DNA of 64,000 bases from Taeniopygia guttata (taxonomy: Eukaryota > Chordata > Aves > Passeriformes > Estrildidae). A model generated the notes under the pieces. It did not search any database, was not told the origin of the DNA, and worked only from the letters and a program-made list of their open reading frames with translations. Position 1 is the stretch's first letter. Every line of letters begins with the position of its first letter. The stretch is from the NCBI RefSeq assembly GCF_048771995.1, contig NC_133028.1, forward strand, positions 3,120,501-3,184,500. Direction: 5' to 3'. Below are positions 12,869 through 23,589 of this stretch, piece by piece. Made by a program: the position numbers and the translations under genes.

Positions 12869-13850
12869 TGGAATGTGACTTTCAGGTAATTTACTACCTC
12901 CAGACTTATAGACTTCAGCATAAAAGTATGGCCACAGCCCTGTCACCTGCACTGAGAGAAGAGCAACACCCCTTCACCTCCTCCTCTTGTGTATTTTGAG
13001 TCCTCAGTGCCATATATCCTCTGCTCAGATTCTGTGGTGAAGCTAAAGGGGGCTGTTAAAGTGGGCTTAGATAATATCCACTGCCCCACAGCTTGTCCTT
13101 GACACTTTAAAACACTTTTGTCCACCCTGTCCCTCCTTAAGTTTTTGCAGAATTTCCTGGTGTTTTTGTCGGTGAAAAAGCAGGAGATAAATTTTTATTG
13201 AGCCAGAAGATGTCAGTGTTGCTCCCACACGGCCTCAGAACAGCATTCCCCACTTGGATCCGAAATAACTTTCTGACTCAGCCTTAATTTCTTTTAATTT
13301 TAGCTCCAGATGACAAATCATGCCACCATGTGACTGAGAGTTAATTTGTATTTTAGTAAATAACATTAACTCCTGATATCATTATTATTTTTCTAAGCCT
13401 GGCGTCAAAACAGTAAAACAGGTGCCAGGAGCCAGAAATTAATGACTGATACTACATAAAAGCTCCCTGGGCTATTTGCTGGAGAAAAACCATTCTTCAG
13501 GGAACTCAGAGAACTGGTTCCAGCAAAGCTTTTGTACACCCATCCCTAAAAAAGTGGAGAAATTCCAGCCAGACTCAACATTAGGTATGTGGGCAGCTCC
13601 ATCACGGGTATGTGGGAGAAGACAGACAGCATTTTATGGTGGTTGGGCAGGCAAAGCAGATTAAATATCTGCTGAAGGGCCCACCCAGGGCACGCAGGAG
13701 CTCAGGCTGGCTGTCAGGAACAAGGACAGTGAGCAGGACTGACATCTCTGTGCTGGGAAGCCTCAGAGCCTTCCTGGAAATGAAGGTGTTTGCAGCTGAA
13801 TGAGCAGCTGCTGGTGGTGCAGCCAGTGGCTTTGAATGGAGCAATGATTA
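12869..13850. other. Intronic DNA, no gene
   Basis: 13140-13450 is repeat-free and AT-rich with homeodomain-like motifs and may be regulatory. The rest is unremarkable. Confidence 0.45.
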
Positions 13851-14175
13851 AGGAATGGTTTGGGTTGGAAAGGATCTGAAAGAAAATCTCCTCCCAACCC
13901 CCCTTTTAATCCTTGTCCCCATGTTCAGGGACACGTCCCACTGTCCCAGGTCACTCCAAGCCCTGTCCAACCCGGACTTGGACACTTCCAGGGATCCAGG
14001 GGAAGCCACAGCTTCTCTGGGCACCCTGTGCCAGGGCCTGCCCACACTCACAGGGAACAATTCCTGCCCAATATCCCATCTAACCCTGTCCTCTGGCAGT
14101 CTGAAGCCATTCCCCCTCATCCTGTCACTGCATAAATAGTCTCTCTCCATCTTCCCTGTCAGCTCCCTTAACATA
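13851..14175 (-). mobile_element. CR1 LINE 3' fragment
   Basis: A long antisense CR1 from ATGGTTTGGGTTGGAAAGG through the GCTTCTCTGGGCACCCTG block to the TAAATAGTCTCTCTCCATC block. It is one of the better preserved copies. Confidence 0.9.
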
Positions 14176-14789
14176 GGGGTCACTTCTGTCGAGGCAATGA
14201 CCCCACCTTGGTTGTTTTAGATCAAAGGAGTTTATCCTCTTGGGGACAGTGCTGAGATTTCCAGGTTGGCTCTGGGCTGCTGAAATCAGCAGTTTTGATT
14301 TTAACCCCATCAGAAACACCTCTCTGAGTGACAGCCAGGAGCTTTGAACACCCCAGTGGTGCAGGGGCCATCCCCCTCTGCCTTCCATACAACATCTCCA
14401 GTCTTCATCCCACCATGGCTTTGAGCATCCCCCTTTTTCACAGTGCCCCCAGCTCACCCCCCTGGACATACAGGAGCCATGGATGTGTCAGGAAATGGGA
14501 CCTAGGAAGATGAAGGACTTCACTGAACATGCAATCCTGCTTAATCCCTTGTCAGGCACAGGTTTCCTGCCTCAGTTTCCCCTCAGAGAAAGGGTTAATT
14601 CCCACAAACCCTTCACAGTATTGCTGTGAACCCTGTTTGCAGCGTGCTCTGGGTTCTCAGAGGAGCTGCAGCTCTGTGAAGCTTTTTTTTAGCTTGGAGA
14701 GAGAGGAAAAGAAAACAAAAAACTATGGTAACAAAGCAAATAAAAGAAGGGTCTCTTTTTAAATTCAATTGGTAATTACTGCTTGAGCC

Positions 14790-15060
14790 AGGCTACTTAA
14801 GAGATCGGTGCTTGCCTAAACAGCCTGATGGTTGCTAAAATAATAATTTCTATCTGGTGTTTAGCAGTTCAGGGCACAATGCAGTTTCTGTGGTACGTGC
14901 TTAGTCTTTTGCATCCAGATAGAAAACGCAAATTGAAAAGGAAAAGAAGCTGTGAATTCTCTGAATTTCAACTCTGGCTGGTTTTCACCCAGCGAGAACC
15001 TTGTGTGCATATGAAGACAAGGAGCCCATTAGCATCCTCATTACCATGCAAATAAGCGTG
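14790..15060. promoter_or_regulatory. Candidate intronic regulatory element with octamer site
   Basis: A repeat-free, CpG-poor, AT-balanced stretch with a perfect POU octamer ATGCAAAT at 15046-15053 and homeodomain-type TAATTA-like motifs. It looks like conserved non-coding DNA, but conservation cannot be tested here. Confidence 0.25.
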
Positions 15061-15733
15061 CCCCTTGGAAGGGACGTGTCCTGAGTGCATCCACAGTTTC
15101 CTCATTTCCTCTCCCCGGGATGAACAGAACTGGGCAGGGAATCCCCAGAGCAGCTCCTCTGCACAGGCTGAAGCATCAGAATCTTCTGATGGGCACTGGG
15201 AAGCTGCACACATGAGGATTTGAGGGAGTTTTTTTAGGCAATGTGTAAAAAAAATCGAAGAAATCAGCTCTTGCTTTCATACACTTCAATATGCAACAAC
15301 ACCTTGAGAGTTTTTGGTCTGGGCTTTGTGACATTTTCTATATAAATAAGTGAAAGTCATTACTGAGTGATTGACACTTGAAGAGCTCAGGAAGCACAGA
15401 GGGATGTGTCCAAGGTCCAGAAATGTCAGTAAAAGATTAGGAATAGCAACACGGAGTGAAGGACCAGCAGCTCAGTCTGTTATCTCGGTGTAAGAGCAAT
15501 TTTTGGTGATCTGGCCCCCAGAGCATCAAGGCCAGTACAGGGCAACATCAAAGAACAAGAAACATTATTTCTGTAGGATCTGTGTCACAATCCAACAGGA
15601 AACCTGGTCTTGTGTAAAGAGGAGCTGTCAAAATCAGCCCTCTGGGCACCTCTCCTGGGCATCCAGCTCAGCACCTCATGGGGTGAGGGAGGAGGAGATG
15701 GTGACACCCACCTTAGGGACATCCATCGGAATT

Positions 15734-15758
15734 TATAATAATAATAATAATAATAATG
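15734..15758 (+). repeat. (ATA)n microsatellite
   Basis: About eight ATA/AAT units. A shorter TTA tract occurs at 16066-16086. Confidence 0.93.
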
Positions 15759-17184
15759 CTGGGGTCTTAACAGTCCTTTTGGGGACTTTATTCCTTCCAT
15801 TGTTTTATGAAAAGATCATCCCACATCTTGCAAGGTCTGAATCTGACAGAGCTGGGTCAGGGCAAAGGCTGTATGTCCTGTTGTCACCCTAAATAATTAT
15901 CTTCAGGACCATTGAGAAATTAAGAAGGCTGCAGGTGAGCTCAGGAAAAGCCTGCTTGGACCTTGCAAAGCAGCTGAAGTTACAGACTAAACATGATCTG
16001 AAGACTGAACTTCAATTTTTTGGGGATGCAAAAGTCGAGCCAATATAGTATGTGCTCATATACGTTATTTTTATTATTATTATTACTTGTTAATGTCACC
16101 ATGCTCATATTTGGGAAAAAAACAGGCAGGTAAAAATCTCTGGAGCCATGGGCATACTTCCCAAAACCGTGACGCTCTGTGGTGGGTGGCAGTGGATGCA
16201 ATCTGCCCTCCATGTATCCAAACACATATCACATTTTTTTAAGGTTGCTTGAGCTAACACAATCTCATGATCTCTCCTCGCCTGCCCTTCTCCACCCTGC
16301 CCTCCCCATGACTCACTGGAGGTGATATCACTTGGATTGTTCTGAGACTTGCTGGTCCCAGTGTTCAGCGGTCCAAAAAATAAAGCAAAACAAGAAAAAA
16401 AAAAAAAAAAGACAAATGCACCGATGCAAATGGAGCCGGTCCAATCTAAATTCTGGCCCTGGCTCCCAGTGTACAGCCAGAATTCATGAGCAGGCTGAGT
16501 TGGCAAGGGCATCTTTGTTGTACAAGGTCCCCACTTTGCAGCCTGTCCTGAATAGTCCATGGAGCAGGAATGCTGCAGACATGGCAGCAGGTGGGAGGAA
16601 AAAAGGGACAAAGTTGTGTCCCAGTGCTGCCCCAAATTGGAAATGCAAGAACCAGCAGGACTGTTCAACACTGATAAAGGTGTTGCTGTTGCTTAGTGTG
16701 GGCTTTGTATCAGGAATGGGCTTGCAAAAAAATCACTTTTGGAGAGCTGGACCTTACAGGTGTCATCAGAGGAGAGGGAAGGTGAAACCTTCCACTGGAG
16801 GTGGCAGGTGAACAGCCAAGAAGAGCATGGTTCATCTCACAGCAGGTTCTCAGCTGTGGATGTCCCCGCAAGCAGGATGTAAAAATTGATTGGCCAAAAT
16901 CATGGAAAATTAAAAAAAAAAAAGAAAAAAATTACCAGTGTGTGAACCACTCTGTTTCTGAGCTAGGAAGCTCCAGAAATCCATATGCAGGATTAGAACT
17001 GTGGTGGGGACAGGTGTGCCATCACCTGAGCTTCATGTGGCCTCAAATGTTCAGGAGGGGATTGAGGACTGCCTTGGGAGGTATCAGAGCAGCAAGTCAA
17101 AAGAATTGCAGCTGGTAGAGAAAAAGCCCTGGCATAGGAGGTACCACAGCTGCTCACTGTGGGTCCTCCTGGCTAAAGGAAGTC

Positions 17185-17398
17185 AGGGAATCATGGAATG
17201 ATTTGGACTGGGAGGGATCATAAAGCCCATTTCATTCCACACTTCCACTGTCCCAGGTTGCTCCAAGCCCCATCCAACCTGGCCTTGGACACTTCCAGGG
17301 ATCCAGGGACAGCCACAGCTTCTCTGGGCACCTGTGCCAGGGCCTGCCCACCCTCATACTCAAAAACCTTTTCCTTATATCCAACCTAAATCGACCTT
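17185..17398 (-). mobile_element. CR1 LINE 3' fragment
   Basis: An antisense CR1 (AATCATGGAATGATTTGG, then CCATCCAACCTGGCCTTGG and CTCTGGGCACCTGTGCC). Confidence 0.88.
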
Positions 17399-19398
17399 CA
17401 CTCTCTTCCTTCTTTTTTTTTTCTTACTCTCACAAAGTAAATTAATTAAATCTGCTCCAAAATAATCACGAGCTGCCCCTTTCTGCTCAATACCCAGCTG
17501 GCATCTCTCCTTGCCAGCTCCTTCCTATGCCCCCAAGATGGACAACCTCCCTGATGCAGCTGCCAAGCCATGGGAGAACGGGCTGGATTTCAGCAAGGAC
17601 TTCTCCCAGTGTGTGGGACTCAGATTCTGACTGCTCTTTCCTGACCTTCTCCTCCTTGCTCTACCTCCACTGGGTATTTGTAGGCATGTCAGGGTCCCTA
17701 GAGGGTTAACACCTCCTTGGTGTGTCTTGGAGTGATCAGGGAGTTCACTGCCCTGCTAGGATGGATCCAAGAGCTGCTTGGCCTGGGGAGGAGGACAGCA
17801 TGTTCACAGCCACTCAAGCATTTTCCCTGGAGGACGATGGCATTGGGATATCGGGTGGAATTCCTCAGGCCTGTCAGCCCTCCAGCCAACCCCATAAACA
17901 ATGTCACAGATAAGCAGCAGCTTCCCAGTGAAAGCCCCAGTGAGCTGCCTGCCTGTCTCTCTGCTGCCTGCACGTCCAACTTCTGCATCCTGCTCTGGCC
18001 CAAAGAGAAGCAGGGAGAAGCCACCACTGCCCTGACCACTGCTGAGCTTCCAGGCAGCGTTTTGTCCCAGGTCATGGCTGGAGAGTTGCTCCTGGAGAGC
18101 CCCTGGCCATGCCAAACCTGGTGTGTGTCCTGGTGGGGAGGGAGGGAAGCTTTAGGTGTGATGGACATCAAGGAAACATTTGTCTGGCACATTGCAAAGG
18201 GAGGAGAAACCAGTCAAAGCTCTAAAAAACACCAAAACTCTCAAGCAGGAGCTCAAATTTGAGGTCTGAGTGTGGTTTGTATGTCAGGAAAAGGAGGATA
18301 ATGAATCAGAGCCTTGTTCTGGTCACTCACTGTCAAATTCATGGCCCCCAAACCTGTCTCCCAACATTTAAGAGAATGGACCTAGTGATGTCTCCAAAAA
18401 TTTTCTCTAAGGTGCTGCACATCAGCAGGACTTTGACCAAAATATTGCCCTCAAATATTGGAGATCTTTTCAGAGTAATCCTGGGAATTTGGACCACTGG
18501 TGTGAGAAATTGATGTGAGGATGTTTATGAGGCATCAAATTTCCTGAAAAGTGTGGCTTTTGTGTGAATCACCTGACTGAGTTCAGGCACCTGAGCAGGT
18601 CCTGGGGCTCCTCTTACAGTCACTGGCTTAGAGGGCAGATTTTTGTGGTGAGAGCAGAGTGATCCATCTCATCCTGAGTGTCAGTCACCGGGCAGATGGA
18701 TCACAGCAGGTTTCAGATGGCTGGACTCAGCCTCCTGGCTCATGGGCAACCACATCACAGGCATCCAAGGTTATTCCTGATGGATCTCACCCTCAGTGTC
18801 ATGATCATCTGGTGGTCTGATGCTCTCTGAGAAGTTGCCAAAGCTTCCCACGCACCAGTTTCTCCTGTATGTGGGGCAGGACTTTGATCACAGGAAAAAT
18901 TTCACCAGTGGAAGGTGAAGTGAAAAGCCACACAGGTTCATCTACACTGATCCCTGACAGAAACTTCACAAGTAATTTCAAGACTTGTGAATAGTACTAA
19001 TTTGCTTAGTGTGGACCCCTCCAGACGAATTTGGTCCAGGGAACAATTTGCTCCAGAGCCCACCCTCAAAAGAACATAAGGAATTGGCTTTGCAGCCCCC
19101 CAGCAGACTCTGCTCCCTTAACCACCTCCAGATGTCCTGGTGCCACATCACAGGGCATGGCATGCAGAGCTTCTGCTCCACACTGCAGATCCAGGCTGGT
19201 GGGCTGCCACACAGCACCCCCTGCCCTGCCAGAGATCCCGAATTTCTCCAGACAGGAATTGTGCTGTAGGACGATGGGAGCACTGCGTGGGGCACACTGC
19301 AGGCTTTGGACAAGATCCTGTGAAGAATTTACTCTGCTCTCCTCTGCTCTCCAGCTCTTGCTCCAGAGGCTTGAAATCATAAACTGATTTTTTTCTTC

Positions 19399-19407
<9 letters not shown>
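17399..19407. other. Intronic DNA, no gene
   Basis: A moderately GC-rich, CpG-poor stretch. Frames up to 181 codons (for example 17717-18262 plus) lack domain features or coherent start context. Confidence 0.45.
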
Positions 19408-19430
<23 letters not shown>

Positions 19431-19434
19431 TTTT
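19408..19434 (+). repeat. Poly-T, 27 bases
   Basis: It is preceded by a CTTCTTTTTCTTC tract, and together they make a polypyrimidine stretch just upstream of LTR-like copy C. Confidence 0.95.
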
Positions 19435-19489
19435 GACAGTATAGCTGCTCTTAGTTTGATTCCTGAGCAAATTGTAGCTAAACTTGTAA

Positions 19490-20060
19490 TTTGCTGGATA
19501 TTATTGGGAATATGCTTTTTTGATATGATTACGGACAGGTGAGGGGGATAGAGAGTTTTAAAATATAGTAATATATATGAAACAAAAAGGAAGTTTTAGA
19601 GCAGAAACAAGTTATTCATCTTTACCTTCTTCCCTCTTCTTCATGAATTTAAGTAAAATTTTGTAATTAATCTGTGTTGCAGACTCCAAGTAATTAGTTA
19701 TTAAGTTAAAAGTAAAAATAATTTGTGTCATTTCTTAATTAAATAGTTTAACCTTAAAAGACCTTATAACAAAAAATAGTCAACCATTTTGTACCTTGTT
19801 AATAAAGGTAGTTAATAAAAGACTAGTTAATAAATCTGTAGTTAACAAAATATAGTTAATAAAATACGTCTGTAAAATATAGTTAATAAAATAAGTCTGA
19901 AGTTAATAAATACTACAGAACTCACTGCTGTGAAACTATAACATAGATAAGAAAAAATAAACACCTAAGTCTAAACACAAACTATCATCTCAAGTACTTT
20001 CAATCCCAACCTCAACAAAAGTTAAAAAAAGAAGCCAAAAACCAGCAAGGGTTGGTTCAA
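19490..20060 (+). mobile_element. LTR-like dispersed repeat, copy C (diverged)
   Basis: It shares ordered blocks with the copies at 29667 and 53590: AAAATATAGTAATATATATG, then AAAGTAAAAATAATTTGTGT, then CAGAACTCACTG and GATAAGAAAAAATAAAC. It is the most diverged of the three and is expanded in its middle. The similarity to copy B continues about 100 bp past the point where copy A departs. I infer an LTR-type fossil because copies A and B start TGTTGG; no coding part is seen. It appears the oldest of the three. Confidence 0.6.
19798..19910 (+). repeat. GTTAATAAA short tandem expansion inside LTR-like copy C
   Basis: Six exact GTTAATAAA motifs (19798, 19811, 19826, 19855, 19882, 19902) and one variant (19841) are spaced 13-27 bp apart. 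The other two copies of the family lack this block. Each exact motif contains AATAAA. Confidence 0.85.
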
Positions 20061-20071
20061 TCAAAGAAGGT

Positions 20072-20470
20072 TCAATCATACAATCAGAGAAGGGTTGGGT
20101 TGGAAGGGATCTGAAAGATCACTTAAGTTCCACCCCCTGCCATGGCAGGGACACCTTCCACTGTCCCAGGTGGCTCCAAGCCCCATCCAATGTGGCCTTG
20201 GGCACTTCCAGGGATCCAGGGGCAGCCACAGCTTCTCTGGGCACCCTGTGCCAAGGCCTCACCATCGTTGCAGAGAAGAATTTATTTTAATACCCAATTT
20301 AAACCTACTCTCTTTCAATATGAATGCATCTCCCTTTTCCTGTCACTCCATGATTTTGTAAATAGTCTCTCCATCTTTCTCATATGTTCCCTTAAGGTGC
20401 TGGAAGATCACAGTTAGGTGACTCCAAAGCCTTATCTTCTCCAGGCTAAATAATCCAAATCCTCTTATGT
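20072..20470 (-). mobile_element. CR1 LINE 3' fragment (about 0.4 kb)
   Basis: A long antisense CR1 from AGGGTTGGGTTGGAAGGG through the usual blocks to the CTTCTCCAGGCTAAATAATC region. It directly abuts the end of LTR-like copy C. Confidence 0.9.
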
Positions 20471-20799
20471 ACCATCTTTCTTGGGAGGGCACTGACCCTT
20501 CAGCTGGGGACTCACAGCTGAAATCATCCTCAGCAAATTGCCAGAATGTCATTTCATCCATTACATCCTCCTTCCAAAGACCTGGATGTCCCATGCACAA
20601 AACCTTCTTGCCCTGCAAGGAATACATTCCATCTTTCATGAGGGATCTCTAAAGAAGAAAGTCACATTTTAAACAAAGGAATAACTCTGGAATTGTGATC
20701 TGGTACTGCAGAGGGGTTTATACCAAGGTCTGTACAGAGAAACTACCTGCAACACAGAGTGGATACCCCCAAAAGAAGATCTGAGTGGTGCATCTTGTC

Positions 20800-21085
20800 T
20801 GACTGGATTTCTCCAAGGTTTTCCATATGGTTTTCCGCAGTCTCCTGGAGAAATGGATGCACTTGGGTCTGGAAAAGTGGTCTGTGCAGTGGGTGGGGAA
20901 CTGGCTGACAGGGCACACCCAGGGAGAGGTGGTAAAAAGCTTCTTCCCAGACAGGAGACCTGTCACCAGAGGAACCAATATCACTCCCAACGCTGTTCAA
21001 CATCTCCATAAGTGAGCTGGGTGATGGGATCAGGTGTATCCTGATGAATTTTCCTGATGATACTGATGCCTTGTGGAGGCTGACC
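20800..21085 (+). mobile_element. CR1 ORF2 reverse-transcriptase remnant
   Basis: A sense-strand CR1 coding remnant. One frame includes VQWVGNWLTGHTQGEVV and RRPVTRG, matching the CR1 RT region WxxNWLxGRTQ...RPVTSG; after that the frame is lost, although the NDL-x-DG and FADDT regions are still recognisable at DNA level. It appears to be the upstream part of the same element that resumes at 21545. Confidence 0.75.
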
Positions 21086-21520
21086 TAGAACTGAGATTAG
21101 ATGGAGTTAAAGAATAAAGTAGGGATCCTTTATTAAAAGGATCTCCTCCATGGATCCACCTTGGGCAGCACAAAAGCCCAGCCAGGATGAACCAAAATGG
21201 TCACAAAATGCATGACCGGTCATGGGGGCTCTCACTGGGATCAGTTCTGCTGCATTTGCATGTTGGAGTTCATTGTCCACTTCCAGCTTTAGCCCATGAA
21301 GTCCCATCCTTCTTGTTTTTCTCTCCTCAGCCCACGTTGTTTGTGCTCTTGGGGCTGAGATTTGGATCATTTGTCCTTGGTCCCCATCTGGAGAAGGAAT
21401 TGTTTTGTCTCTCTGCTCTGTGAAAAGAGCTCACCATCCCCTAATATGAAGCTCAGAACTCCACACTAAAGCAGCACAGAATCTGAAAAATAGAAAAGCT
21501 CAAACCTGAGGCATCAATAC
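21086..21520 (-). mobile_element. Probable LTR fragment nested in a CR1
   Basis: This non-CR1 stretch interrupts the CR1 between its RT part and its 3' part. On the minus strand it has TTTTAATAAAGGATCC near the downstream end and terminates in GCCTCCACA, like an LTR poly(A) signal and terminal CA. I could not identify matching target-site repeats. It is a fossil without visible coding sequence, and its family is not determined. Confidence 0.4.
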
Positions 21521-21544
21521 CAAAGAGAATGAGGAAGTAGACAC

Positions 21545-22095
21545 TTCAGAAGCGGGGGCCACCCTGCAGGAAGACCTGCATCAACATGAGCATCACCAGC
21601 AGAGATGAAGAAGGAATTGCGCCACTCTTCTCAGTGTGTTCAGTTTTGGTCCCCACCAGGCAAAAGAGATGTGGGCAGGCAGGAGAGAGTCCAGAGAGTG
21701 GCCAGGAAGATGATCCAAGCACTGGGGAGCTGCCATGAGAGGAAAAGCTGAGAGAACTAAGCTTGCTAAGTTCTTGAGAAAAGAAGGCTGAGGGGGAGGT
21801 TTTATCACTGTGTAGCTACCAAGAAATTGTGGCTCTTTTTTTAGAAGGAGTCACCTGGAAAAGATGAGGAGTCATGGGTACAAGTTATCCCTAAGGATAT
21901 CCCTATTGCACACAATTTTTCACTGTGACAGCCATCAGAATAATTTACCCAGGGAAGTGATGGATTCCACTTTTAAGATTCAGCTGGACATGATGCTGGA
22001 CCATCATGTGCAGATTGTGCTTTTGCCAAGAAAAGTTGGACCAGATGGTCATTCAGGTCCCTTCTAACCCAATATTCTGTGATTCCATGAGTTTT
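21545..22095 (+). mobile_element. CR1 LINE 3' part (older subfamily)
   Basis: A sense CR1 with GTTTTGGTCCCCACCAGGCA, GAGTCCAGAGAGTGGCCAGG, TTTACCCAGGGAAGTGATGG, AAAGTTGGACCAGATGGTC, and a terminal ATTCTGTGATTCCATGA. It continues the element begun at 20800. Confidence 0.82.
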
Positions 22096-22252
22096 TCCTG
22101 CTTCTTGATTTTTAACAGGAACTTTGTGGACTCTACCCAGGCAGGACTAGGCAGAGGGAAAGGAGAGAAATTCTGAAACCAGACCTGGGCTTGGGTACTG
22201 CAAATCAAACTCTGTAATAAATGTTTTAAATGGTTAAGGCAATGTTTTCATG

Positions 22253-22330
22253 GCAGAATCACAGAATGGTTTGGGTTGGAAGGAAGCTTGAAGACCATCT
22301 AATTCCAACCCCTACCCTCAAATCATGCTG
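22253..22330 (-). mobile_element. CR1 LINE terminal fragment
   Basis: A short antisense CR1 end (AGAATCACAGAATGGTTTGG, then GACCATCTAATTCCAACCCC). Only the last roughly 80 bp are recognisable. Confidence 0.83.
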
Positions 22331-23310
22331 CCTGTTAACTCACTTCAGCACTGCCCTGAAATGGCCTTCTTGGCTGCTTGTTTCATCCTCTGAGAGGAAG
22401 GTCTGGGCAGAAGATTCAGGACACAGATAGTGCTGAATAAAGCATGATCAACAGGAAGATGGACTTTGAAATGAACCACAAAATTAAAATGGAGAAAAGA
22501 TGTAGGCGTTTGACATCTGACTTTTAGTACAGACTCCCTTAAAGGTAATATTTTTTGCAGCGTTCCTTATGCTTGGGAAAGATAGATGTATGTCCAACTC
22601 CCTGCTCCTTGATTCACAAATAATAGCCTGACTCCAGCCCCAGAGGGGAGATTAAAACAAATATTAGAATCATGAGACTCAGCAAAAGGACATAAATAAA
22701 ATTAGAGAAAAAAAAAAAAAGGACAAAATTGTCCAGTCTGGCAAATCCAAAGGGAGATGTCAGGAAGGTTCTTATTTACCAGATGCAGATGAAGGAAAAA
22801 AAAAAAAAAAAAAGAGTCCCCTGAGAGAAGGAAAAAATCAGGGAAACCGAGCTGCATGTCAAGAGCTCTTGTCCTGCTGTCTGAGCAGGAAGGAGACTGG
22901 AATCCATGTGCTGATGTTGGATTGAGCACGGCTGAGATCCGTGCTGGGATGGTTCACCAGAGGAAACACGCTTGGGGCAGCCTTTAAAAAGAAAATTTCC
23001 ATCTGGCTCTGGATCTGAACGAACACAATGGCCTTGTGGGGTTGCTAAGCTCCCTCCAGGGCAGTGCAGAGCTTGCTCAGAGAGGAGCATTCCCAGGGCT
23101 CTCCGTTCTCCAAACTGGAGCATCCTGAGCTCGTGCTGTGCCCAAGCCTGGGAATCTCTTCCCTGAGCACACCGTGGGGAAGCACAGCCAGGATGACCAG
23201 GCTGGAGAAGGGGAACATTTACAGACAAGCTGACTTGCTGCCATCTCAGCAGGAATAAGCCACAGGTAGAATGTCTCATGGGCTAAAGTCCAACAATAGG
23301 CATTGATTTT
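22331..23310. other. Intronic DNA, no gene
   Basis: It includes poly-A near 22706 and 22796. The 167-codon minus frame at 22776-23279 ends in translated poly-A and is not credible. Confidence 0.45.
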
Positions 23311-23589
23311 ACAGGGGCAGTGATGAGATGAGGGGAAATGTTCTTGAACTGAAAGTGGAGGGATTTAGATGAGTTACCAGGAAGATTTTCTTCGCTCAGA
23401 AGGTGGGGAGGCTCTGGAACCACTTGCCCAGAGAAGCTGTGGGCTGCCCCTTCCCTGGAAGTGTCCAAGGCGAGGTTGGATGGGGCTTGGAGCAACCTGG
23501 GACAGTGAAAGGTGTCCCTGCCCATGGCCAGGACTAGAATGAGAACTTTCAGGTCCTTTCCAACCCAACCCATTTCATGATTCTATGAC
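23311..23589 (+). mobile_element. CR1 LINE 3' fragment
   Basis: A sense CR1 from the tail region (GTGATGAGATGAGGGGAAAT) through GCCCAGAGAAGCTGTGGGC to CCAACCCATTTCATGATTC. Confidence 0.9.

Larger units (their letters stand above)
14176..17184. other. Intronic DNA, no gene
   Basis: Apart from the octamer-bearing stretch and the ATA/TTA microsatellites, it shows only short unremarkable frames. Poly-A occurs near 16395 and 16910. Confidence 0.45.

Noticed and set aside
19380-19440. Pyrimidine tract ending TTTTGACAG as a plus-strand 3' splice site
   Set aside because: A homopolymer next to AG is expected by chance, and no coding exon follows; LTR-like DNA does.
22776-23279. 167-codon minus-strand frame
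   Set aside because: It ends in phenylalanines from a poly-A tract, and nothing resembles a protein family.
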